This document shows positions 53,331 through 64,000 of a DNA stretch of 64,000 nt, in pieces. The DNA lies in NCBI GenBank assembly GCA_934045075.1, contig OW203726.1, positions 1,837,535-1,901,534 of the forward strand, written 5' to 3'. A program made the translations under genes and the position numbers. The notes under the pieces were generated by a model, which did not search any database, was not told where the DNA came from, and saw only the letters and a program-made list of their open reading frames with translations. The stretch comes from Yponomeuta sedellus. Taxonomy: Eukaryota > Arthropoda > Insecta > Lepidoptera > Yponomeutidae. The number at the start of each line of letters is the position of its first letter. Within the stretch, counting starts at the first letter, position 1.

Positions 53331-53640
53331 TCTTCAAAGTTTCTTGTACAATAAAGCATAAGAAAGAAGGTGACTGACATAGACTCTAAAATTAGCATGC
53401 TGAAGCGGCGGTGGACTGGTATGCCGAAGAACCGATGACTGATTGGGTACATTGGTTCTCAAGTAGAGATCACGAGCTGACGACGACCACCGGCTCGCTG
53501 GACTGGCAATTTGAGGCAGATTGCTGGCGGTGGCTGGATGAGGACACAAGTGGCATGCCTTAGGGAAAGTCTATATGTCCATCAGTGGGCGAGTACGGGT
53601 GATTCGATCGATCGGTCGGTCGGTCACGCTATACGGTCTT

Positions 53641-53805
53641 ATCTATTATATAAAAATGAAAATGAAGCAGCTGAAACGATTTCGCTAATTTTTTTTTTTA
53701 GAATATTCCTTGAAGTAGGTACAAGGAGGGCTCTTACAGAGAAAAAAAAATAAAGAATCAACTGTTAGGTGTAGGTGGTACGAAGTTCGCTGGGTCAGCT
53801 AGTTT
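53641..53805 (-). repeat. Dispersed repeat D
   Basis: Minus strand starts 'actagctgacccagcgaact'; partner of 37487-37795. Confidence 0.8.
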
Positions 53806-53822
53806 TTTAGAAAAACATTCCT

Positions 53823-53925
53823 CTTAAGCACTCCTTAGAGTGATTTTATTTAATCTGTGTCTTCACCACAATCTTCACCACAGACTATTTTAAATAACGT
53901 TTTTGGAGTGTTATAAGGAATTATA
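53823..53925. mobile_element. Degraded relative of the MITE at 12222
   Basis: 'tttaatctgtg', 'ttcaccacagact' and 'cgtttttggagtgttat' match that MITE's arms. Confidence 0.45.
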
Positions 53926-55204
53926 TTTTTATAAATTGACCAGAACTTTGTTCGGTACTCTTAATTTAGTTGTGATTGAATGAAAATGTACTCGTACCGT
54001 TTATTGAGAAGTTTTCATTTCAGAATGTATTACAAATATTTCGACAGAATTTATTACTACGAGTCATTGCCCTCGCTACGTGCATGCGTAGGCGTTTGCT
54101 CGTAGCAAGTAATTCTCGTAGCATTGCTACTAAGCGTAGCATCTACTGTAACCGCTACGAGAACTCGGTACATTTTCGGTACAAACACATTTCACGTTGT
54201 TTCTTTAAAACCACTTATTTTTACTCTTTTGTCAATCTTTGTCACGACTTAGAATTGATTACCGGTCTCAGCTAACTAAATAAAATCCTGGTTTACTCCA
54301 AAATTTTAACCGACTTCAAAAAAGGACTAAGTTGTGAGTTTCCTAGTATGCATAGTGATAATTACTTACCATTTAGATGATTTCATTAAATTTTGTTTCA
54401 AAAGAGGAACCAATTTATCATACACTTTATCATTTATATGTCATAAAATTAAGGCGCCAGGTGCAGCCAAGCGCCACCAATGGAAGAATAAGTTATCTTT
54501 TTTATAACAGGTCTTTTTTATATTTTCTTTATTAGGAACAATAAACATAAGTACAATGTGTCTTAAAAGATGACTTAAACGTATTTTCATCGTTAACATC
54601 GCAATTTTCAGAACTGTGATAACTATTTTTAGATTAGATTTAGATTGGTCTAGAACCGTTAGTCGAGAACCTAGGACTTCAATCGATTTCCGCTAAAAAC
54701 GGCCGTTTTCAGCAAAAATGTTTTAATCCACATTCTCGTTTTCTGTCAGTAGGTTCTAAAAAGAGCTACCATATTTATTGAGGTGTATGATGTTGAGTTT
54801 TTCCAAATACTCGTTCTAAAAGAAGATATCATCATTTATTTTCTATTGGTAGCGATAGCTAGCACCGAGTAGCGCCTTAAATGTAAAAAAGTGTACCAAT
54901 TTAAATTTCGTCAAGATCAGTCCCCAAAGTCCTCAACTCTCCAACTTGCAAAGGGATCTTTACGACATTCTCAACACAACGCGATGAAGAAACCCGGCAG
55001 CGCCCCCTAGTTTTTAAATTACCAAACTATTGTTTCCATTCATTGCAAGTTTCGTCTATATCGTTTTGACGTGAAATGTTCCGTAGTAGGGGGTCACTTG
55101 CTAAAACCGTGCGCAACGAAAACATATCGCCTCGGAGAAGTCTGTAACTCTTTAACTACGTTTCGTGTGCGTTTCAGTTATATGTCGTTGATTAGAGCAA
55201 GGCA
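53926..55204. other. No gene recognised
   Basis: 54060-54170 has several 'cgtagc'/'gctacg' motifs in both orientations. 54300-54320 ('aaccgacttcaaaaaagga') resembles a common lepidopteran repeat boundary. Nothing more can be supported. Confidence 0.35.
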
Positions 55205-55470
55205 GCCATTACCCGGCTGTGTGTGTGTGAGCACCAACCCAAATTCTTCCCGCGGATGTCGTAAAAGGCGACTAAGGGATACAAACCAGAGGGTGGGCGG
55301 CAGCGCCCCCTGCAGTACAATTCCACCAAACTGCGATCCCCCACCCGCATCTCCAGCGTGGGGATTATGGGCATTTTCCCCCAATGATGGCACAAATTTG
55401 CGCTCATTAGAGGAGGGCTATGTCCAGCAGTGGACTAATATAGCCTGAAGAAGAAGAAGAAGCCATTAAT
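55205..55470 (+). repeat. RTE-type LINE 3' end, longest copy, GAA tail
   Basis: 'agcaccaacccaaattcttc', 'gtcgtaaaaggcgactaagg', 'ggcagcgccccctgcagtac', 'gctatgtccagcagtggac' and (GAA)n. Confidence 0.85.
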
Positions 55471-55808
55471 CAGATTCTCTTGACTCTTGCCGCCAGATAG
55501 CGCCAGTGTTGCGTATCACACAGTTTGCTAGCATAAATCCGTGCATATCCAAAAAAAAACACAATAAAGGCGTATCCACACCGCTCCCCCGCATGCCAGG
55601 TCAGCGGGATAAGGCGCGGACATAACGAATTTACCAGAATATGATTTCGCCGCGACGCGAAATGAGGGCGACGTTTTAGCGAGACTTTTTGCCGCCCCCA
55701 GGGGCTGCCAGTCTGCGCCCGAATATGGCAGAAGGGTTGGGAAACGCTGGCGCTTTTGCAGGCATTCTGATAAACTGGGAAAAAAACCAACAATCTGACT
55801 GCTGAGCA

Positions 55809-55858
55809 TTAACTACTAACTATTGTTACGCAAATTCGTAACACTAGTTAGTAGTTAA
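55809..55858. repeat. 22-bp hairpin with one mismatch
   Basis: Arms 55809-55830 and 55837-55858 pair except for one base, with a 6-nt loop ('caaatt'). Confidence 0.8.
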
Positions 55859-56194
55859 AATAAAATCAAAGTGAAAGTTTTCGGGTTATTATTTTATATT
55901 TTTGCGTTTGGCTTTCTGCTTTTATTCATTGTATAGTTGTGGGTAGCTGTTATTGGCCTTATTAACTGTATTTCATTACTTGTATTATCATTGATTATGT
56001 TCGCTGTTGATACCCCTAAGATATAAAAAATAAAAAAATAAAATTAAAATAAAATTGGTTATTTTTTGCGCTTTTCATTTATGACGTTTAGTAACATTTT
56101 AATTTTTGACTTGTATTCGTTTGCTTGTATTTATTTGTTTATCTAATATGTAGGAAAACTTGTGACTATGTATAGTCATAATATTTCTATAATA
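55859..56194. other. AT-rich, no recognised feature
   Basis: Several A-rich runs; nothing supported. Confidence 0.45.
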
Positions 56195-56355
56195 TAAAAA
56201 TGAATCGCTGAATGTGTTAGTAAGCGCGAATCTCGAGTGCAGCTGAACCGATTTCGCTAGTTTTTTTTAGAATATTCCTTGAAGTACGAGGATGGTTTTT
56301 ACGGCGAGAAAAATACAGAATCGACTGAAAGGCGGTACGAAATTCGCTGAATGCT
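56195..56355 (-). repeat. Dispersed repeat D
   Basis: 'aatcgctgaatgtgttagta', 'agctgaaccgatttcgctag', 'attccttgaagtacgagg'; truncated at the 'agctgaccc' end. Confidence 0.75.
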
Positions 56356-56494
56356 GATTCATAGTAATCTGCTTTTATAGTAATATTATATGCTTTTATA
56401 TTAGATATAAAAATAGGGACTCATTAAAAGTCTCCCCAGATATCTGTTAGGAATAATGTTACATAATAGGTATAAAATCAAACGTGTATACGTG

Positions 56495-56580
56495 TGTATG
56501 AAAAAATGCCACGATAGTCACGGGACGGTGACCCTACCTGCACCTGACCGCGCCTGTTGTTGCTTAACTGAAGTTATTGA
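56495..56580 (-). repeat. Repeat A, left half of a copy split by the LINE
   Basis: 'aaaaaatgccacgatagtca', 'cctgaccgcgcctgttgttg' and 'cttaactgaagttattga'. The other half resumes at 61271 with 'gattccaatcactccg', exactly as in intact repeat A copies. Confidence 0.85.
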
Positions 56581-56785
56581 AGTTATTAACTTTTTTTTTT
56601 TGGGGGTAGTCAAACAATTAAGTCAACTCGTTATTAATAAAACTTTAATTAATTAATTACAATAGTTATACACGAAATAGCTATATGATAAGTGACTAAA
56701 CTGTGACATAAATACCTGCCAGCTGTAACACATTGGATTCAACACTAAATTCTACACTGTGGTGATATTTTTCTGGCTCTGCACT

Positions 56786-57517
56786 ATGGATGACATCACA
56801 CAATCCATCACTGAGCTGTCAACTTTGTTTTCTGCTAAAATGGCATCATTTCAAGAAGCTCTGGATAAAGGAGCAGGTGCTGCGACCCCATCTTCAAGCT
56901 CCAGCATACAGTCTGAGTTTAGCTCGTTCCGCACATTTGTGGTCTTGGCGCTAACTACTCTCCAGCGGCAAGTCGATATGTTGGCTCGAGACGTGGATAA
57001 CATGGAGACAAGAAACCGCAGGAAAATGTTACTGGTTCACGGACTTCCTGAGGCTGAGAGAGGGGACACACCAGCTGCAGTGGGGGAGGCGCTCGCTAAA
57101 CACTCTGTAAGCATCAACTCAGCTAACATCAGTCGGTGCCAAAGGATGGGGCGCCCCGGGGCAAACAGAGCCAGACCAATGTTGGTAAAATTCTGTTCTC
57201 TAGAAGCACGGGACGAAGCCTGGTTCTCGAAGACTAAGCTTAAGGGCTCCGGTGTTACTCTGTCGGAGTTCCTCACAAGAACTCGGCACGAAGCATTTAT
57301 AGAGGCAAGGCAGCGGTTTGGTGTAACAAAGTGCTGGACCAGGGAGGGCACCATCCATGTGCTAGCGCCAGACGGAGCGCGGCATAAAGTGCAGACATTA
57401 GCGGAGGTTCAAAGGCTCGCTGTGACGGACAAGGCTCCAGCGACAGCCCCAGCCAAACAACAACCTGCCAAGACGAGCGTCAGTCGGCCCAAGCGGAAGG
57501 TTGTTGCTTCAAAATAG
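56786..57517 (+). CDS. LINE ORF1 protein, coiled-coil/RNA-binding type
   Basis: The ATG at 56786 gives 243 residues (MDDITQSITELSTLFSAK). A coiled coil covers about 10-90, with a Ser-rich stretch near 40-50. An RRM-like/C-terminal-domain region follows (KMLLVHGLPEAERGDT, RPMLVKFCSLEARDEAW), then GVTLSEFLTRTRHEAF and a basic tail (RPKRKVVASK). This is the trimeric RNA-chaperone plan of L1-like ORF1 proteins. No lesion is visible. It probably coats the LINE RNA. It has no similarity to the PHD-type ORF1 at 46062-47489, so the two LINEs belong to different lineages. Confidence 0.8.
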   Translation: MDDITQSITELSTLFSAKMASFQEALDKGAGAATPSSSSSIQSEFSSFRTFVVLALTTLQRQVDMLARDVDNMETRNRRKMLLVHGLPEAERGDTPAAVGEALAKHSVSINSANISRCQRMGRPGANRARPMLVKFCSLEARDEAWFSKTKLKGSGVTLSEFLTRTRHEAFIEARQRFGVTKCWTREGTIHVLAPDGARHKVQTLAEVQRLAVTDKAPATAPAKQQPAKTSVSRPKRKVVASK

Positions 57518-57966
57518 AATTGTAGCTATGTTCTCCATAAGTCCGTGTTTAACCGATATGTAACCTATTTGATTCGATCTCATGCTTGAGCTTTTACCCA
57601 CATTTATAATTATTTTATTGCAAAATTGTGTTCGTTTCGGTGACACTGACACTTGCTTGACAGCACACTGACAGTGACATATTTCTTTTTTCTCTTTTTT
57701 CGTGGTTCCGATGCGTTCCGTTCTACGCAGCTGATGTTGCTTGAGTGGGTAAAATGTATCTTTGTTTTCTTTAATTTTATTATCTCTCTGGAAAACTGTT
57801 GTAAAGCTATTATGTTATTATTATATAATACTGTTTACTTGTTTTGTAAGCTATGTGCGTACAGCTGGCGGGTGGTCGAGTGTTGTATTTTTCTAGTCAT
57901 TCTTATTTATATTATTTATCTATTTAGATATATTATTATATTTTACCTATATTGTATTTATTACCT

Positions 57967-60906
57967 ATGTTTGATAATGACTGCAGTAATTATTTATCCT
58001 TTTCTTCCTCTTCGGATGGATTGAACGGTAGTGGCTGCAGCTTTCACAGCATTCCCTCTCTCTCGGATAGTCTTCATTCCCAATTCTCTGACTCACCTAA
58101 AAACTTCAATGTTATTCACATTAACGCACAGAGCATTCCTGCGCATTTCCCAGATATGCTGGCTTCCTTCGATGTAAAAAATTTACATGCCATTCTTATA
58201 TCAGAATCCTGGCTTAAGCCCTGTCTTCCTTCTACTTCCTACTCTCTCCCAGGTTTTCATTTGATCCGTAATGACCGCACTAATGGTGGCGGAGGTGGAG
58301 TTGCCATTTATCTTAGAGCTCACTTTCCTTTTTCCGTTGTTAGCGCATCAGCTCAGCCCCCACCTCCAAATGCGGGAGAACATCTATTTTTAGAGGTGCT
58401 CCTGTCACACACTAGACTTTTACTTGGTGTCTACTACTGTCCTTCCTTACGCGTTAATTTCTTTTCTTCCTTTGAAACTCTTGTAGAAAACCTGACTCCG
58501 CTATATAATCACACCATCATAATGGGTGATTTTAATACCTGCCTTCTCAAAAACGATCACCGGTCTTCTTCTTTTACATCTTTGCTTCAAGCCTGTAACT
58601 TACTGTACCTCCCTCTTGATGCTACTCATCACTTTCCAAACAGCACTCCCTCTCTTCTAGATTTAGTTATTGTTTCCTCTTCCCAACATGTTGCCGCACA
58701 TGGCCAACTTGCTGCTGATGAATTTTCATATCACGATTTGCTCTTTCTCACTTACAAAATTCGTCCCCCTAAAGCTAAGCCGAGGATACTTCTTCAGCGG
58801 AATTTTGGTGGCATGGACCTGGACCGACTCAGAGAAGATGCGCTGAGTACCGACTGGTCTGTGGTGGCTAGGGCAGATACCGTCGATGACCAGATCTCCA
58901 TTTTTAACACCCTTCTCACTAGTCTCTATGATTGTCACGCACCAGTGCACCGTGTAAAAGTACGTCACCTACCGGCACCTTGGCTTACAGATGACATTAG
59001 GTTAGCTATGCACCGGAAATCGATAGCCAAGTACAAGTATAAGATTAAGCCAACAGATTACAACCGGGACCGCTTTGTGAATTTGAGAAATCACTGCAAC
59101 AGGGTGTGTAGGGATGCGCAACGACGCCATATTCATAATTCTGTAGAAAACGGTGACCCAGCTAAAGTCTGGAAATTTCTTAAGTCTCTTGGAGTTGGAA
59201 AACCGCGTCCAGACAAAATTTCTAACGACCTTGATGTCAACTCTCTAAATCGTCATTTCACCTCTGCTTCTAATTTCAATGAAGCTACTAAAGCTGAAAC
59301 ACTGAGCACTCTCTCATCAGTCCCAACTCCAGACTTTCCTTCCTTTTGTCTTAGTCAATTCTCCGATTGTGATGTTGAGAAGAGCATAGTTTCTATCACT
59401 TCTAGCGCTGTTGGTACCGATGGTATTAGTCGGAAGATGATTATTCCCATTCTGGACGTTCTCGTCCCGGTTATCACAGGAATCCTAAATAAGTCGACCT
59501 CAACTTGTGTCTTCCCCAGATCCTGGAAGGAAGCGCAAGTTACTCCACTGCCCAAAAAATCTAATCCTTCCACTTTCTCCGACTATCGTCCCATCTCCAT
59601 TCTTCCATTCCTCTCAAAAGTCCTTGAACGCCTCATCCATTACCAGCTTAGTATTTTCCTTAACAAAAACAATCTCCTTAATCCCTTTCAGTCTGGCTTC
59701 CGTCCCGGACACAGCACGGTTACTGCTCTCGTCAACATTACTGACGACATTAGATTGGGCATGGAAAAAGGGGAGGTCACTGTGCTCGCGTTGCTGGATT
59801 TCAGCAACGCGTTCAACGCAGTGGACTTCGACGTATTGTTAGGGATACTATGCTCTCTCAACATATCTCCGACGGTAATTGACTGGTTTCGTAGTTACTT
59901 GCATGGGCGCCGGCAACGTATACGTATTGACGAAACCTTTTCTGTGTGGAGTGATAATACTGCCGGTGTCCCGCAAGGTGGCGTGTTGTCTCCTCTTCTT
60001 TTCGCTATCTTTATCAACAGTATTTCTAAAACAATTACTTCTTCCTACCACCTTTATGCTGATGATCTTCAAATTTACACACGATCTCCCGTAGAGAGTC
60101 TGCCCTTGGCTATAGCTAGATCTAACGCCGATCTTAAACGCATTCTAGGTTGGAGCAGTTCGTACGGCTTAAAAGTGAATCCTACTAAAACGCAGGTTAT
60201 TGTTATTGGAAGTCCGAGAATGCTATCTAGAGTCGATTGGGAGCAGCTACCTCGAATTGAATTCGAAGGTGTTTTAATACCATACAGTGAGAGGGTGAAA
60301 AACTTGGGTATTATCATGGACAGGTACATGTCCTGGGCACCGCAACTGGCGGAAGTGAGCCGGAAAATATTCGCTTCAGCGGCTTCTCTGAGAAGGTTAC
60401 GGAATTTCCTGCCAACTGCCACTAAGATTGCGCTTGCACAATCTCTGTTACTACCTATCCTCGACTATGCTGATGCCAGCTATCTAGATTTAACTGAAGA
60501 GCAACTAAATAAACTTGAGCGCCTCCAAAACTTTGCTATAAGGTTTATATTTGGCTTACGCAAATATGACCACGTTTCTGAATATCGCACTAAGCTCAAG
60601 TGGCTCCCCATCCGCCTCCGCAGGAATACTCATATCCTTTCGCTGCTGTACTCAGTGCTGTTTAACCCAGCCACTCCGCTTTACCTTAAAGAGCGCTTTA
60701 GCTTCCTCAGTGACTCCCACAGCCGGGCACTATGATCCGACCAGAGTTTAGCACTGAAGACACCAAGTCACACGACGAGGTTCTTCAGTAGCTCGTTTAC
60801 CGTAAGGGCCGCCCGGCTGTGGAATGACCTGCCGGTTGCGATAAGACGCTCCCCATCTCCGGCTATATTTAAAACCAGAGTAATGGAATTCCTTCTCTCT
60901 AAGTAA
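57967..60906 (+). pseudogene. LINE ORF2: endonuclease-reverse transcriptase with one stop
   Basis: From the ATG at 57967 the frame covers 980 codons to TAA at 60904-60906 and contains a single TGA at codon 923 (60733-60735). The APE-like endonuclease is about 35-255 (HINAQSIPAH, ISESWLKP, IMGDFNTCLL, SLLDLVIVSS). The reverse transcriptase is about 490-760 (SGFRPGHSTVTAL, LLDFSNAFNAVDF, GVPQGGVLSPLLF, YADD at 697-700). Downstream of the stop the same frame continues into RAARLWNDLPVAIRRSPSPA, the conserved C-terminus, so the stop is a nonsense mutation and not the natural end; CGA to TGA (CpG decay) would explain it. Confidence 0.9.
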
Positions 60907-61266
60907 CTTATTTTGCTGTAAGTATTCATTAATTTCCTTTCATATATATGTAGGTATATCACCTGTTTCTAACACACTTGTTATATAAGTCACTATTTAT
61001 GTATGTGTATATAGGTATTTATAGTATTCAAGTATGATTTATGTAAGTTTATTATTACGTATACGTATCTTTATTAATACTTATTAATATTTTTACCGAC
61101 TACCCGTGTCTATTTCTCCTTCGGCAAATTCTCCGATTTGAGGTTGCCTGGAAGAAATTGCTATTAGCAATAAGGCCGCCAATTGTATCTTATCTTCTGT
61201 ATCTGCTGTTCTGTATCAATTTTCCGGTATACAATAAAGAATATTCTTATCTTATCTTATCTTATC
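60907..61266 (+). other. LINE 3' UTR and tail
   Basis: It includes the 'gaggttgcctggaagaaatt', 'agcaataaggccgccaattg' and 'tacaataaagaat' blocks found as truncated copies throughout the window (11700, 16800, 24418, 62795 and others), then (TTATC)n. The AATAAA inside serves as polyadenylation signal. Confidence 0.85.
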
Positions 61267-61270
61267 TTAT

Positions 61271-61315
61271 TGATTCCAATCACTCCGTTCGACTAGGCCA
61301 CGAGCGTTTCCAATA
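61271..61315 (-). repeat. Repeat A, right half of the split copy
   Basis: 'gattccaatcactccgttcg', 'actaggccacgagcg'. It continues the copy at 56495-56580. Confidence 0.8.
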
Positions 61316-62600
61316 TTCCAGGCCACTCAGAAAGATTTTCGAAAAAACGTTTTTATGTATAAGACACTGGCCACTTGTAATTGTTTTGAAAACGTCGATT
61401 ACTTAAAAGAAAAAATACTACTGTTCGATTTTCAAATTTCCCTCTGCATTTTTTACGAGCCAATTAAAATTTTCTTGTCTCATTAAAAAATGGATCTGCA
61501 TCGAGAACATTTTCGTGCTATGATTTTTTACGATTTCAAATGTGGCTTAAAACGTGATGAGTCATTTGATCGACTTCGAATTGCTTTTATGGATGAAAGA
61601 TCTTCAAAAGCAACCATCTACCGCTGGTAAAGCGAGTTCAAACGCGGTCGTCTTACTTTGGGGGATGAACAAAGGAGTGGTCGTCCTACGACGGCTGTCA
61701 CCGAAGAAAGTGTGCTGGCAGTAAAAAAAAAATTCAAGAAAACAGACGAATTACGTACGAAGAGATTCAGCATACACTGCAGATTGGTTAAGGAAGTGTT
61801 CACAAGATTTTGCACGAGTACCTTCGCGTAAGGAGAATAGTTTCGCGCTAGGTGCCGCACAACCTCACCGAAGCTCAGAAGCAGGCCCGTGTAGATTGGT
61901 GCCGTGATATGTTACAAAAATTTGATGCTGACTCGTCACGGCGCGTTTACGACATTGTGACAGTGACGAATGGATTGATGAATATGTTCCAGAAAGAAAG
62001 CGTCAGTCGACAGCTTGGCTGTTTCAAAATGAACCAACGACTACGAAAGTGAAGCGATCGAGGAGCGCAGGAAAAATTTTGTACGCTTGTTTCTGCACTT
62101 TAACGGGGTACCTAATTTCAATTCCACTTCGAGACCAAAGCAGCATCAACGCTGAATGGCATAGCACAAAATGCCTGCCAGAAGTTTTTTCTGAATTGAG
62201 CAACAAGCGACCGAACACCGGGCTCCGCGGGGTCCTTCTTTACCACGATATCGCGCCCGCGCACTCTGCAATCAAAACGAGGGACTTCCTGGACTCCTCA
62301 CCGGTCAGAGTCTTGAAACACCCTCCTTACAGTTCTAATTTGGCTCCGTGTGACTTCTTTTTATTCCCTAAACTTAAACATCAGCTCAAAGTTTTCATCG
62401 CCGGAAGACGCGCTAGCAGCGTTTGAGAAGGCCGTGGAAATGGTGTTTGCGGACGACTGGAAAAAATGTTTTGAAAATTGGTTCTGACGCATGAAACTTT
62501 GTATAGGGGCTGGTGGAAAGTTCTATGAAAAGATTTAATAAAAATATTTTTTTCATAGAAGTTAGTTTTTTAGTTTCTCAAAACTTTTTGAGCGTCCCAC
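61316..62600 (+). mobile_element. Degenerate mariner transposon
   Basis: Imperfect ~30-bp terminal inverted repeats: left 'ccactcagaaagattttcg', right in reverse 'cgctcaaaaagttttgag', each next to a TA. The interior encodes a broken mariner transposase. It begins one base after the repeat A remnant, so it inserted into the same old repeat. Confidence 0.8.
61490..62487 (+). pseudogene. mariner transposase, multiply broken
   Basis: From the ATG at 61490 the frame reads MDLHREHFRAMIFYDFKCGL with an HTH-like region (SSKATIYRW), then a TAA at 61628. Downstream pieces appear in other frames: EAQKQARVDWCRDML, LLYHDIAPAHSA, VLKHPPYSSNLAPCDFF and a final KNVLKIGSDA before TGA. 'HDnAPaHsa' and 'hPPYSpdLAPcDfflFP' are mariner catalytic-domain signatures (second and third D). 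At least five stops or frameshifts make it dead. N replaced by I in 'HDIAP' is a further change. Confidence 0.85.
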
Positions 62601-64000
62601 GTATAATCTGACCGATGATCAAGGATATACGAGTATATGTTGCGTGTATATGTATTCGTAAATACGCACCCACACATAAGCTTCCCAGCGTGTGACATAG
62701 AGGCGTGTCGCCGCAACTTTTCGCGATACAACTTTTTTTTCATACTTTGACTGCAATTCTGTGTGCATCGGTCCATCATATTGATTTCTTTAAAGATAAG
62801 AATATTCTTTATTGTACACTAGAGCACATATTGTTAAACATGTGATGATACAAAGTACTATTGGCGGCAATTAAACTCTGTTGTCTGGATAATATATCAA
62901 TATCAAGAATAATATACCAAGATTAAAAAGTCTCGCCTACGTCATTCCATTCCAGCTGGGAATTAGTATCCTGATTAACCAATGAAAGTAGGTATCTATA
63001 GCCACTTTTGGAGCGAAACTTAGTAAATTGTTATCAGTCTTGTGAGCCATAAACAGTAAAGAGAAACAAGCACAGATGATGATAAAAGTTTTAATTACAT
63101 TCCTCCCGTGGGTGCATCGGCGTCATAAAAAACACAATTCTGTTCAGCGCCGCTCGGGGATTCATTAAAATAAATCTTCTTTGTGAAAATTCGCCGCTGA
63201 TGAATATTGTTTTATTGCCGGCAAGCCCTGAAACTAATGGCAGAAATAAACTGCTTAGACGAAGCAGTAGTGAGATAGCTCAAGAAATTACATTACATTA
63301 AGTTTACTCGCTGACGGTGAAGGAAAATACCTCGTCTGAAGCCACATATCTCAGCGCTTGCCAATCCGCAGGTTCGTACTCTAAAAAAACGAACAAGAAA
63401 TACAGCGTGAATCATCAAAAAGAGAAAATAGAAGTAAAGGAAACTGTTGATTGATTCGATTTTACACCTTTGATTTTACGATTTGACTAAATTGTATTAA
63501 AATGATTATATTAAGTTTCATTTCATTCGACAGATATATACTCGTACAATGAACCAGTTTGATTCGATCAGATTCGAATTGAATTGAATTAGATTAAAGC
63601 ATTATGAGTTACATATACTCAGCCGTTCATCACGGTTAAGATAACAACACTCATATGGTAACGATTCTTTCACTTACAGAACTGACAACAGACACGTGCC
63701 GTTCACTTCCTCCAGGCTGTAACTGAAAATCAGTGATCTGTTCTACCGAGCTGATAGTGACGCTGAGATACGGCCTTTTTGTACCGCTGCATCACACACA
63801 CATCACATACAATAGTTTTCATGGCATATATTTTTGTTTAGTCATGCATGCAGAACTTTCACGTATTATTTTAAGCTTTTCTTTGTTTTGTTTTGAAAAA
63901 AATTGTGTGTGTCAAAAAGAGTCAATAAATAATAATTATCTTACCTCATCTTAATTACCTTGAATTGTTTTTTCAAATCTTTTAGCTAAGTCTTGCTGGA
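62601..64000. other. Mosaic edge: LINE tail and SINE scrap, no gene
   Basis: 62795-62905 is a minus-strand LINE 3' end ('gaatattctttattgtacac', 'ttggcggcaatt'). 63300-63375 ('cgctgacggtgaaggaaaat', 'tctcagcgcttgccaatcc') is an S2-related scrap on the plus strand. The rest is AT-rich with ORFs under 75 codons and no recognised domain. Confidence 0.45.

Larger units (their letters stand above)
56581..61266 (+). mobile_element. Full-length CR1/L2/Kiri-like LINE
   Basis: It contains ORF1, ORF2 and a 3' UTR ending 'tacaataaagaatattctta' plus (TTATC)n. Candidate target duplication TTATTGA at 56574-56580 and 61267-61273; its first bases overlap the tail, so the exact length is uncertain. The split repeat A copy around it confirms an insertion. 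Length about 4.69 kb. Confidence 0.85.

Noticed and set aside
55071..55448. 125-codon ORF as a gene
   Set aside because: Most of it is the 3' end of an RTE-type LINE on the plus strand, non-coding in other copies.
57653..58024. 123-codon ORF between LINE ORF1 and ORF2
   Set aside because: It is AT-rich, hydrophobic by composition and overlaps the start of ORF2 in another frame.

Overview
This window is a transposon-dense stretch of an insect genome, most probably a moth or butterfly. The evidence is indirect but consistent: tRNA-headed SINEs carrying the 'aacatcgtgaggaaacc' core, a dispersed repeat ending 'actcgcacttggccggttt', LINE 3' ends reading 'aataaagaatattcttatctt', RTE-type 3' ends with GAA/GAC/GAT tails, a BEL/Pao element with an envelope gene, and AT-rich unique DNA. 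I recognised no host protein-coding gene, no functional tRNA gene and no CRISPR array. Every long open reading frame belongs to a mobile element.

Layout. 1-5092 is the right part of a BEL/Pao LTR retroelement (pol fused in frame to an F-type envelope, then a 244-bp 3' LTR); its 5' end lies off the left edge. 5.1-19 kb is a mosaic of SINEs, LINE 3' ends, MITEs and small LINE coding fragments. 19.2 kb holds a long CATA microsatellite forming the tail of a LINE fragment. 20.9-22.0 kb is a 5'-truncated Penelope-like element (PLE) with a GIY-YIG endonuclease domain and inverted ends. 22-41 kb is again a mosaic, including a 203-bp tandem array (27.9-28.6 kb), a 94-bp perfect palindrome built from PLE ends (38.5 kb) and a SINE split by a MITE (39.4-40.0 kb). 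41.5-47.7 kb contains a CR1-type LINE fragment and, on the minus strand, a nearly full-length CR1-type LINE with two nonsense codons in ORF2. 48.5-56.5 kb is mosaic. 56.6-61.3 kb is a full-length CR1/L2/Kiri-like LINE with one nonsense codon, flanked by short target duplications and inserted into an older repeat. A dead mariner (61.3-62.6 kb) follows immediately.

The most unusual feature is a family called S1 here (nine copies: 10.3, 18.1, 22.5, 24.6, 31.7, 36.9, 48.8, 50.1 and 52 kb). Each copy contains a tRNA-like module. Most are flanked by a target-site duplication of 12 bp, and most start with an inverted copy of their own 3' region lacking the last ~50 nt; several contain partial head-to-tail dimers. 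The same plan (inverted 5' end, extra 3' terminal tail, ~14-bp duplication) is seen in the two PLE-derived insertions in this window. I infer that S1 may be a tRNA-containing non-autonomous element mobilised by Penelope-type machinery. All boundaries were read by eye and no database search was possible.
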